Source: Deltaproteobacteria bacterium (GTDB lineage: Bacteria; Desulfobacterota_B; Binatia; UBA9968). From it: DNA of 9,420 nucleotides. Where the stretch lies: NCBI GenBank assembly GCA_022545745.1, contig JACZQL010000022.1, forward strand, positions 1-9,420, in the 5' to 3' direction. The notes under the pieces are model-generated. The model was not told the origin of the DNA and searched no databases. It was given only the letters and a program-made list of their open reading frames with translations. The position numbers were made by a program, and so were the translations under genes. How positions within the stretch are numbered: the first letter of the stretch is position 1; each line of letters opens with the position of its first letter. This document shows positions 1-5,544 of this stretch, in pieces.

Positions 1-45
1 GCGCCTCTGCGGTGAATCATCGTCTGCGTAAATCTGCGGTTAATT
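1..45. repeat. Left copy of a dispersed CGCAGA-type intergenic repeat, cut by the window edge
   Basis: Two blocks here recur in inverted orientation at the right end of the window. Positions 1-17 are the exact reverse complement of 9343-9359, and positions 22-45 are the exact reverse complement of 9301-9324. The blocks are separated by 4 bases here and 18 bases in the right copy. The composition matches short CGCAGA-rich intergenic repeats that I recognise from many environmental bacterial genomes. The copy probably continues to the left of position 1. Confidence 0.8.
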
Positions 46-87
46 CTCCGGTTATCTCTCCATTTTTTGGCGATTAATAGCTCCTAA

Positions 88-108
88 CGCTTTGCGCTAT
101 GCGCTTTG
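88..108. repeat. Three tandem copies of a 7-bp unit, CGCTWTG
   Basis: The units are CGCTTTG (88-94), CGCTATG (95-101) and CGCTTTG (102-108), exact apart from one T/A difference. The array lies 20 bases beyond the nuoK stop codon, in the non-coding leftmost stretch. GCGC blocks within it could pair into a small hairpin, but no T-run follows in the direction of nuo transcription, so I do not call it a terminator. Confidence 0.7.
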
Positions 109-127
109 CTGTTCCCTAGCATGTATC

Positions 128-436
128 CTATTCTTTGAGTGTTTGAGCTACCTCCACGTCAATGGTGTGAAAGATCTGAAAGATGGCCAAGACAATGGCG
201 AGACCCACCGCCGCTTCCGCTGCCGCTAGCATAATGACAAAAAGGGCATAGACCTGGCCATAGATATCTCCGCTACCGAAGTGGGAGAAGGCGATGTAAT
301 TGATATTGGCTGAGTTCAGGATGAGCTCCATTCCCATTAGAATGCTGATGGCATTGCGCCGAGTCAGGACAGCGTAGAAGCCGAGACTGAACAGGATGGC
401 TCCAATCACGAGGTAGTGGGTGAGTCCAATGGTCAT
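128..436 (-). CDS. nuoK: NADH-quinone oxidoreductase subunit K (NuoK)
   Basis: Small antiporter-like membrane subunit of respiratory complex I, homologous to MrpC, in the proton-pumping arm. At 102 residues it has the family's normal length and is complete. Three hydrophobic segments lie at about residues 5-24, 29-50 and 61-88. The two membrane glutamates needed for proton translocation are visible: E37 in GMELILN and E74 in AAAEAAVG. The ATG start lies 12 bases after the nuoJ stop; the ribosome-binding site is weak (a GGAAC-like stretch), suggesting coupling to nuoJ. It is the last nuo gene here: the remaining 127 bases hold only repeats, so nuoL does not follow directly as it does in most nuo operons. 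Confidence 0.96.
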   Translation of the reverse strand: MTIGLTHYLVIGAILFSLGFYAVLTRRNAISILMGMELILNSANINYIAFSHFGSGDIYGQVYALFVIMLAAAEAAVGLAIVLAIFQIFHTIDVEVAQTLKE

Positions 437-448
437 CCGGTCGTTCCG

Positions 449-955
449 TTACTCTTTGATTTCCTTGCGGGACAGGGTCACTGCACCAATCAGGGCAACC
501 AGCAAGACGATCGACGCCAGCTCGAACGGGAGAAGGTAGTCTGTCAGGAAGAGTTCTCCGATCTGCGCCGTCGTCGGGTCATGGGCAACCTGGTCGGCCT
601 TGTTCCAAGAACTCTCCAGGATCGTGCTCACGAGCAGGGTGATCACCAACCCCGTCACGATCAAAGCGGGGATTTTTCCTACGGAACGGTTCGTGACCTG
701 AACGTCAGCAATCCTGTGGGTGAGCATGACGGCAAACAGGATGATAACCACAATGCCACCGACGTATATGAGGATCTGGACGGCAGCGACAAAATCGGCC
801 CCCAACAGGACGTAGATACCTGCAACGCCGCCGAAGGTCCCTACGAGGGAGAAGGCCGAATGGACAATGTTGCTGGAAAAGACTACAACTGCTGCGGAAA
901 CGACAGTAATTGCTGCGATCAGGTAAAAAATGATCGTACCAATCGAAATATCCAT
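449..955 (-). CDS. nuoJ: NADH-quinone oxidoreductase subunit J (NuoJ)
   Basis: Membrane subunit J of complex I (ND6 homologue), which links the quinone-reaction module to the proton-pumping arm. Its 168 residues match the family, with five hydrophobic segments. The conserved third segment, with the LLGADFVAAVQILIYVGG pattern (residues about 51-68), is present; in solved structures this helix contains the pi-bulge that changes during turnover. The C-terminal pattern LPFELASIVLLVALIGAV (about 142-159) is also typical. The gene follows an unusually long 123-bp gap after nuoI that contains a hairpin, and runs into nuoK with a 12-bp spacer. The ATG at 953-955 has only a weak upstream ribosome-binding site. 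Confidence 0.96.
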   Translation of the reverse strand: MDISIGTIIFYLIAAITVVSAAVVVFSSNIVHSAFSLVGTFGGVAGIYVLLGADFVAAVQILIYVGGIVVIILFAVMLTHRIADVQVTNRSVGKIPALIVTGLVITLLVSTILESSWNKADQVAHDPTTAQIGELFLTDYLLPFELASIVLLVALIGAVTLSRKEIKE

Positions 956-978
956 GATATCACTTGCTCTGTTTGGGA

Positions 979-1007
979 GACCCAGAACACCGAAAGTCTT
1001 CTGGGTC
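979..1007 (-). other. Hairpin in the nuoI-nuoJ gap
   Basis: Perfect 9-bp inverted repeat, GACCCAGAA (979-987) and TTCTGGGTC (999-1007), with an 11-base loop. It sits in the only long gap (956-1078) of the nuo operon. On the transcribed minus strand the sequence after the stem is not a T-run, so it does not look like an intrinsic terminator. An RNA-stability or processing element between nuoI and nuoJ is the likelier role, by inference. Confidence 0.6.
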
Positions 1008-1078
1008 GCTTACGGGAGGATGCGTTTAGGATTCACGGATAGAGAAGCACATGAAAGGCTCACTCTGCCGGCCGCCAA

Positions 1079-1642
1079 CTACCGCTCCTCAGAGCTTGCC
1101 CCGCCACTTTCCGGGGTGGCCAGCTCGTCCAAATATTTCTTACCAATGTCAACCTTTGCAATCATTGTCGGTTCGGTTTCTCCACCCTTCTTTGGCTTGT
1201 AGAGAACAACGGGTTCTGTGACGAATCGACGGACCAATCCCGCAGGATTGTGAACAGTCCCCTCAAACTCCTGGCTATGGCGGATGGATCCCGTTGGGCA
1301 GGCCTCCGCACAGAGACCGCAGTACATGCACTTGCAAATATCGATGTCGAATTGGCTAAAGGTTCGCTGCTTGGTTTCTTTATTCATATCGATCCCTATG
1401 GCAATACAGGTGATGGGGCAGAGCCTCTCGCAGGCAAGGCAACCCGTACAGATATCCAAGTCCACCTCCAAAATGCCCCGATATCTAAGGGGCAGGGTGT
1501 CCTGGACCTGCATGGCCATGCGGTCTGGATACTGGATCGTCATGGGACGGCGCATCAAGTGGGAGAAGGTGATGGTCAACCCCTCGAAGATCGTGGTGAC
1601 TGTCTCCGTGATATTATTGACGTATTGGGCCAATGTGTTCAC
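1079..1642 (-). CDS. nuoI: NADH-quinone oxidoreductase subunit I (NuoI), 2x[4Fe-4S] protein
   Basis: Ferredoxin-like subunit carrying clusters N6a and N6b, which pass electrons towards N2 in NuoB. Both CxxCxxCxxxCP motifs are intact: C65/C68/C71/C75 and C105/C108/C111/C115. Additional cysteines are C79 and C103. The N-terminal segment (about 1-30) matches the amphipathic helices that attach NuoI to the membrane arm. The start codon is GTG (1640-1642), supported by AAAGG nine bases upstream; the nuoH stop lies just before that site. At 187 residues it is slightly longer than many homologues because of a low-complexity polar C-terminus (about 170-187). Its natural electron acceptor, NuoB, is not encoded in the window. 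Confidence 0.96.
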   Translation of the reverse strand: MNTLAQYVNNITETVTTIFEGLTITFSHLMRRPMTIQYPDRMAMQVQDTLPLRYRGILEVDLDICTGCLACERLCPITCIAIGIDMNKETKQRTFSQFDIDICKCMYCGLCAEACPTGSIRHSQEFEGTVHNPAGLVRRFVTEPVVLYKPKKGGETEPTMIAKVDIGKKYLDELATPESGGASSEER

Positions 1643-1658
1643 TGATATCTACCTTTCT

Positions 1659-2846
1659 CTAAATAAAAGGTTTCAGATAGAGCTCTGCGCGTGACTGGCG
1701 GAGCTGAAATTTCACTCTCCGAAAGAAAAGGCCTACGATGCCAACACTGAAGAGGAATAACAATACGCTGATTATCTGATTGCCTTGGGGCCAGATTAAC
1801 ATCCAAATGGCCGTTCCCAGCAAGCATATAAAGGAAAGGGGAACCATATACTTCCAGCACAGGGACATGAGCTGATCCACCCTCACCCTGGGGAGGGTCG
1901 CCCTTATCCACATGGCCACAATGACCCATAGGTAGGATTTGAGGAAAAATACGGTGAATTCCAGGAGGCCCCTCAGGATCGGGTTATCGGTCACAGGAGG
2001 AATCTGCCATCCTCCTAAAAAGAGGGTGGTTGCCACAGCACCGATGACGTAGAGATTGCCCCATTCTGCAAAGAAAAAGAAGAGAAATCGCATGCCGCTG
2101 TATTCCGTCACATAGCCGGCCACGAGCTCCGACTCTGCTTCCGGGATGTCAAACGGCGTGCGGTTGCCTTCGGCCAGTGCCGCAGTGAAAAAAAGGAAGA
2201 AGGCGACAACGGTAAAAGGACTGCGAAAGAAATACCACTGCCAGGGCGCCCAGCCCTGCTGGGCGATGATTCCCTGCATGCTGAGGGTTCCAGCTGTGAA
2301 GATGATGGTTAACACGGCAAGGCCCTCGGGGATCTCATAGCTGACAATTTGGGCTGCGGATCGCATGCCACCCAGGAGGGACCATTTATTGTTCGAGGAC
2401 CATCCAGCCATCAGGATCCCTACCACCACCAACGAAGTGATGGCGAGGATGTAGAGGATCCCTATATTGAGATCCGCGACGATCAACCGGCTGCCAAAGG
2501 GAATAACGACAAAGGTAGCCAAAAACCCAACAAAGACGACATACGGAGCCAGGGCAAAGAGCTTTCTATCCGCCGCAGCGGGAATGATATCCTCCTTGAG
2601 CAGGTTCTTGATTCCATCCGCAACCCACTGGAGGATTCCCTGGGGTCCCACCCGGTTGGGGCCGACACGAGACTGGATCCTCGCCCAGACCCTTCTTTCC
2701 AACCAGCTGGTAACTCCGGCCAGCGGGGCCACAAAGAAGGAGAGGACCGAGAACGCCACAAGGATTATCACGATCGCGTAGACGACGTCTGTGGGTATCC
2801 CTTTAAGGAATCCCGATTCGATCAACTTGTCTGCTAAGGATTGCAT
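1659..2846 (-). CDS. nuoH: NADH-quinone oxidoreductase subunit H (NuoH), with C-terminal extension
   Basis: Membrane subunit (ND1 homologue) that forms the quinone channel with NuoB and NuoD and begins the proton path. Family signatures are clear: WLERRVWARIQSRVGPNRVGPQG near 48-70; the acidic quinone-loop pattern PFDIPEAESELVAGYVTEYSGMRF (231-254); and the RVRVDQLMSLCWKYMVPL region (320-337). At 395 residues it is longer than the roughly 325-350 of E. coli-like homologues. The excess is mainly a C-terminal addition: after the usual last helix (about 338-353) there is one more hydrophobic segment (about 358-375) and a basic tail. The ATG start lies 12 bases after the nuoD stop, behind an AGAAAGAGG ribosome-binding site. 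Confidence 0.96.
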   Translation of the reverse strand: MQSLADKLIESGFLKGIPTDVVYAIVIILVAFSVLSFFVAPLAGVTSWLERRVWARIQSRVGPNRVGPQGILQWVADGIKNLLKEDIIPAAADRKLFALAPYVVFVGFLATFVVIPFGSRLIVADLNIGILYILAITSLVVVGILMAGWSSNNKWSLLGGMRSAAQIVSYEIPEGLAVLTIIFTAGTLSMQGIIAQQGWAPWQWYFFRSPFTVVAFFLFFTAALAEGNRTPFDIPEAESELVAGYVTEYSGMRFLFFFFAEWGNLYVIGAVATTLFLGGWQIPPVTDNPILRGLLEFTVFFLKSYLWVIVAMWIRATLPRVRVDQLMSLCWKYMVPLSFICLLGTAIWMLIWPQGNQIISVLLFLFSVGIVGLFFRRVKFQLRQSRAELYLKPFI

Positions 2847-2858
2847 CGCCTCTTTCTG

Positions 2859-4001
2859 CTAACGATCAATTTCCGGCGCATCCACGTCTAAGCTAGCGAT
2901 GAGCGCGATCAGGTCCGCCACCATGATTCCTTGACTGAGCTTGTTCACAATGCTCATGGCGGTAAAGGAGCCAGTCCGGATTCGCACTCGATAGGGGTAC
3001 TCACTGCCATCACTGGTCACATAAAATCCCATGTCGCCGCGCGGCGCCTCTATCCGAGTATAGGTTTCCCCTGCTGGAGGTCTGAACTTGATCGGCACCT
3101 TGGCAATGGGGGGGCCCTTCGGCATCATTTTGAGGCACTGATGGAGGATCTTGCAGCTCTCGATCATCTCCAGGATGCGTACCATGTACCGGTCGTAGCA
3201 ATCCCCCAAGGTCCCCTTTTCCCCTGTTCCCACAGGGACCTCAAAGTCCAGCTCCGGATAAACCGAATAGGGGATATCCCTTCGGATATCCCAATGGACC
3301 CCACAGGCCCGTAGGTTGGGGCCGACGAGATTGTACTGAAAGGCGTCTTCTTTGCTGATAGTGGCGATGTTGGCAAGCCGTTCCACGAAGATCTTATTAA
3401 AGGAGATGAGGCGATTGTATTCGTCCACAATGGTTACGAAGTGGTCCAGGAATTCGGTGATGCGACCACAGGTTTCAGGTTTGATGTCAAACCCTACCCC
3501 GCCAATCCTGAGGTAGTTGTAGGTAAGCCTTGCCCCACAGATCTCCTCCATCAAATCATTAATGGTCTCTCTCTCCCTGAGGGCATGGATAAACGGTGTG
3601 ACGGCGCCGATATCCTGGCCGAAGGTCCCCACCGCTATGAGGTGGCTGGCGATACGGTTTAGCTCGCAGGCAATCACCCGGCAGAACTCGGCGTGGCGGG
3701 GGACTTCAATGCTACCGAGGCGCTCTGCCGCCATGCAAAAGCCCTGATTGGCAAACATCGCTGCTAGGTAATCAGCCCGGTCAGTGTATGGAACGTATCC
3801 ATGCCAGGTCACCTTCTCGCCGATCTTCTCGATGGACCGATGGAGATAACCTACGTCCGGGTTGGCTTCCCGTATGACTTCACCGTCGGTTCTGACCACG
3901 AAACGAAGCACCCCGTGGGTGCTCGGATGTTGAGGCCCTATGTTGAGGGTCATGTCCTCGGTGTGAAAGCCACCCTTTTCAGTCTGATCCGGTTCGTTCA
4001 T
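2859..4001 (-). CDS. nuoD: NADH-quinone oxidoreductase subunit D (NuoD, 49-kDa type)
   Basis: Peripheral subunit related to the [NiFe]-hydrogenase large subunit; with NuoB it builds the quinone-reduction site. The GPQHPSTHG motif (22-30), containing the quinone-site histidine, is intact. The downstream [11 protein letters not shown] block keeps the tyrosine equivalent to the quinone-binding Tyr of Thermus Nqo4. The C-terminal block [12 protein letters not shown]...[23 protein letters not shown] is typical. The hydrogenase nickel-ligand cysteines are not present as motifs, so this is complex I rather than an energy-converting hydrogenase. Length 380 is normal for a stand-alone NuoD and it is not fused to NuoC. 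It lies 15 bp after nuoC; nuoH follows after 12 bp, with no nuoE, nuoF or nuoG between. Confidence 0.96.
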   Translation of the reverse strand: MNEPDQTEKGGFHTEDMTLNIGPQHPSTHGVLRFVVRTDGEVIREANPDVGYLHRSIEKIGEKVTWHGYVPYTDRADYLAAMFANQGFCMAAERLGSIEVPRHAEFCRVIACELNRIASHLIAVGTFGQDIGAVTPFIHALRERETINDLMEEICGARLTYNYLRIGGVGFDIKPETCGRITEFLDHFVTIVDEYNRLISFNKIFVERLANIATISKEDAFQYNLVGPNLRACGVHWDIRRDIPYSVYPELDFEVPVGTGEKGTLGDCYDRYMVRILEMIESCKILHQCLKMMPKGPPIAKVPIKFRPPAGETYTRIEAPRGDMGFYVTSDGSEYPYRVRIRTGSFTAMSIVNKLSQGIMVADLIALIASLDVDAPEIDR

Positions 4002-4016
4002 ATAAAGGCCTGCTTT

Positions 4017-4523
4017 CTAGCGTAGCACTTCTCTTACCAAGGGTTCTCTTTGGGTACTGATCCCGTCGTACTCTTCCTGTTCCAGGTAGTCCTTGCGCAG
4101 GGGATGACCTTTCCAATCTTCAGGGAGCATGATTCTTCTGAGATCACTGTGCCCTTCAAAGACGATGCCGAAAAGATCAAAGGCCTCACGCTCAAGCCAA
4201 TTGGCTACCTTCCAAACCGTTTCCATCGTTGCAATGCGAGGTTCCTCTCTGGGAAGATCCACCTTAAACACGATCTGATGCCTAAGCGAATAGGAATGGA
4301 GGTGGTAGACCACCTGGATTTTGTTCTCTTTGGGAAAATCCAATCCGGTAAGGTCCGAAAGGATCTCAAAATTTAGCTCGGGGTCGTCTCTGAGGCAAAG
4401 ACAAACTTCCTTGATGGGGGCAGATTTGACCTTGAAATATGGGTCAAGGGCCTCTCCGTTAAATTCGCTAGCAACCCCAGGAAATTCCTGTGCTACTCTC
4501 TCGTAGATCTCACTTGCCTTCAT
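4017..4523 (-). CDS. nuoC: NADH-quinone oxidoreductase subunit C (NuoC, 30-kDa type)
   Basis: Cofactor-free peripheral subunit of the complex I connecting module, which packs against NuoD and NuoB. The family signature is intact: EREAFDLFGIVFEGH (111-125), then LRRIMLPEDWKGHPLRKDY (128-146). The 168 residues cover the normal NuoC domain without added NuoB or NuoD sequence. The ATG (4521-4523) is preceded by AGGGGGG seven bases upstream. That ribosome-binding site shares bases with the nuoA stop codon, so nuoA and nuoC are directly coupled. In most nuo operons nuoB sits exactly here, and it is missing. The short acidic C-terminus is unremarkable. Confidence 0.95.
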   Translation of the reverse strand: MKASEIYERVAQEFPGVASEFNGEALDPYFKVKSAPIKEVCLCLRDDPELNFEILSDLTGLDFPKENKIQVVYHLHSYSLRHQIVFKVDLPREEPRIATMETVWKVANWLEREAFDLFGIVFEGHSDLRRIMLPEDWKGHPLRKDYLEQEEYDGISTQREPLVREVLR

Positions 4524-4530
4524 TGTCCAG

Positions 4531-4537
4531 CCCCCCT
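4531..4537 (-). promoter_or_regulatory. Ribosome-binding site of nuoC, overlapping the nuoA stop
   Basis: Read on the minus strand this is AGGGGGG, followed by 7 bases and the nuoC ATG at 4523. Its first two bases are the last two of the nuoA TAG stop (4538-4536). Such an overlap suggests a functional, translationally coupled nuoA-nuoC junction. Confidence 0.7.
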
Positions 4538-4922
4538 AGGACCTAACTTTCTTGACCCACTCTAGATCCCCTTTCCTCCACGCATAGGCTAGGCCGATGA
4601 GCAAGATTCCTATGAATAAGAAAACCTCGATAAAGGCAAACATCCCCTGTCCTGCTTCGATCCATCGCCGAAAGACGGTTGCCACGGGAATGATAAATGC
4701 GATCTCCACTTCAAAAATGATAAATATCAAGGCGATGATGTAGAAACGGACATTGAAGTTAACCCAGGCGCTGCCGACGGCTGGCTCTCCGCATTCATAG
4801 GTGGAGAGCTTCCTTACTTGTGGGTTGGAGGGACGTAAAATGCGGCCTACGAGAAGGTTAAGACCTACAAAGGCAGCACCAAGTACGATAAATACTAAAA
4901 CATTGGCAAAGTTGAACAACAT
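4536..4922 (-). CDS. nuoA: NADH-quinone oxidoreductase subunit A (NuoA)
   Basis: Small membrane subunit (ND3 homologue) at the junction between the membrane arm and the quinone site. Three hydrophobic segments, the conserved loop [22 protein letters not shown] with the redox-sensitive cysteine, and the helix [15 protein letters not shown] are all present. The frame is open upstream to a TTG at 4979 (147 residues), with another ATG at 4961 (141 residues). I prefer the ATG at 4922 (128 residues) for two reasons: it matches the usual family length, and a good promoter (TTGACC/TATACT) lies between 4979 and 4951, which would place transcription start downstream of the earlier codons. No start has a strong Shine-Dalgarno, so the exact N-terminus is uncertain; gene identity is not. 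Confidence 0.9.
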   Translation of the reverse strand: MLFNFANVLVFIVLGAAFVGLNLLVGRILRPSNPQVRKLSTYECGEPAVGSAWVNFNVRFYIIALIFIIFEVEIAFIIPVATVFRRWIEAGQGMFAFIEVFLFIGILLIGLAYAWRKGDLEWVKKVRS

Positions 4923-4928
4923 TGCGAA

Positions 4929-4941
4929 AAACCGTCGGTTT
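4929..4941. promoter_or_regulatory. Candidate operator: 13-bp palindrome in the nuoA leader
   Basis: Perfect dyad of 6+1+6 bases (AAACCG T CGGTTT), just downstream of the predicted nuoA transcription start and upstream of the preferred ATG. The single central base cannot form an RNA loop, so if functional it would be a DNA site for a dimeric protein. It is flanked by direct TGCGAA copies at 4923-4928 and 4941-4946. No regulator is assigned. Confidence 0.3.
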
Positions 4942-4950
4942 GCGAAGGTC

Positions 4951-4979
4951 AGTATAGACATAAATTTAGGTTGGGTCAA
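4951..4979 (-). promoter_or_regulatory. Predicted sigma70-type promoter of the nuo operon
   Basis: On the minus strand, -35 box TTGACC (4979-4974), spacer of 17 bases, -10 box TATACT (4956-4951). Each hexamer differs from consensus at one position and the spacing is ideal. Transcription would start near 4944, giving a leader of roughly 20 bases to the ATG at 4922. The prediction comes from sequence match only. Confidence 0.55.
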
Positions 4980-5024
4980 CCAAAGTGGAGTTCAGATGGG
5001 TTGTAGGAGGGGTGTTGATGAACG

Positions 5025-5061
5025 GGTTGAATCGATGAGGACTATAAGGTAAAATTGAACC
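5025..5061. promoter_or_regulatory. Candidate PadR operator overlapping a possible padR promoter
   Basis: Imperfect inverted repeat: GGTTGAAT (5025-5032) and ATTGAACC (5054-5061), 7 of 8 positions matching, half-site centres about 29 bp apart. It overlaps a plausible plus-strand promoter, TTGAAT (5027-5032), 17 bases, TAAAAT (5050-5055). That promoter would start transcription within a few bases of the 5065 ATG, giving a nearly leaderless message. PadR proteins commonly bind dyads at their own promoters, so autoregulation is plausible. Both promoter and operator are weak single-sequence predictions. Confidence 0.35.
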
Positions 5062-5064
5062 TAG

Positions 5065-5538
5065 ATGAAAAAATCCTCTAAGAGTAAAAATAATTTGTCT
5101 ACCCTAGCACGAGTGAGTGCCCGTGACCCCTCGGGAGCCGTTGGGCGTAACCTCGAGGCCTTTCTTCTTTTGGAACTGTTACGCCTTCCCTCCTACGGAT
5201 ACGACCTCATCCGGCGGCTTGCCGACTATGGCTTCAAACGTGCCACCGAGCCAGGCGTGGTTTACAAGGTCCTCAGGTCCCTTGAGGAGGCGGGTGCCAT
5301 CCGCTCCAAGTGGACCCCACAGGAATCCGGACCTGCGCGTAGGTATTACCAGATCACCGATAGCGGCCGGGAATTGCTGCGACGCCGCACCTATCACTTA
5401 AAACGGCAAATGGATCGCATCAAGAGGCTTCTTGGCGACTATGTAAGCCTGACAGGTGATCCCCTTTCCGTCGAGCCAGCATCTGAGAACATCGAACAAA
5501 AACAGGGAACTGCCGGCCGGCGTAAAGGGGAGCGCTGA
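5065..5538 (+). CDS. PadR-family winged-helix transcriptional regulator
   Basis: DNA-binding regulator, probably a dimeric repressor of the adjacent exporter operon. Residues about 30-105 form the PadR winged helix: LLLELLRLPSYGYDLIRRL, then PGVVYKVLRSLEEAGAIRSKW with the recognition-helix pattern, then GPARRYYQITDSGRELL as the wing. A basic amphipathic helix (about 105-125) is the usual dimerisation helix. A polar, probably disordered tail (130-157) and a basic serine-rich N-terminus (1-25) flank the domain. At 157 residues it has no large ligand-binding C-terminal domain, resembling small PadR proteins whose drug-like ligands bind in the dimer interface. The ATG at 5065 has only a distant AAGGT upstream; a leaderless message is possible. 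The stop lies six bases before the first ABC gene. Confidence 0.88.
   Translation: MKKSSKSKNNLSTLARVSARDPSGAVGRNLEAFLLLELLRLPSYGYDLIRRLADYGFKRATEPGVVYKVLRSLEEAGAIRSKWTPQESGPARRYYQITDSGRELLRRRTYHLKRQMDRIKRLLGDYVSLTGDPLSVEPASENIEQKQGTAGRRKGER
5524..5534 (+). promoter_or_regulatory. Ribosome-binding site of the first ABC gene, inside padR
   Basis: AAAGGGGAGCG lies within the last padR codons, about ten bases before the ATG at 5545. It fixes the start of the exporter gene and indicates translational coupling with padR. Confidence 0.65.
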
Positions 5539-5544
5539 TCAGCC

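Noticed and set aside
88..108. Rho-independent terminator of the nuo operon
   Set aside because: The GCGC pairings are short and no T-run follows in the direction of transcription.
416..1042. 208-codon open frame on the plus strand
   Set aside because: It lies opposite nuoJ and the nuoI-nuoJ gap. Its polar, repetitive composition is the typical antisense shadow of a membrane-protein gene, and it matches no family I recognise.
2859..4001. Energy-converting [NiFe]-hydrogenase instead of complex I
   Set aside because: The large-subunit-like protein lacks the paired nickel-binding cysteine motifs and carries the complex [10 protein letters not shown] motif; NuoA, NuoJ and NuoK are also present.
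5065..5538. MarR-family regulator
   Set aside because: The winged helix shows the PadR pattern (YGYDLIRRL, VVYKVLRSLEEAGAI, GPARRYYQITDSG) rather than the MarR one, which it otherwise resembles in size and context.
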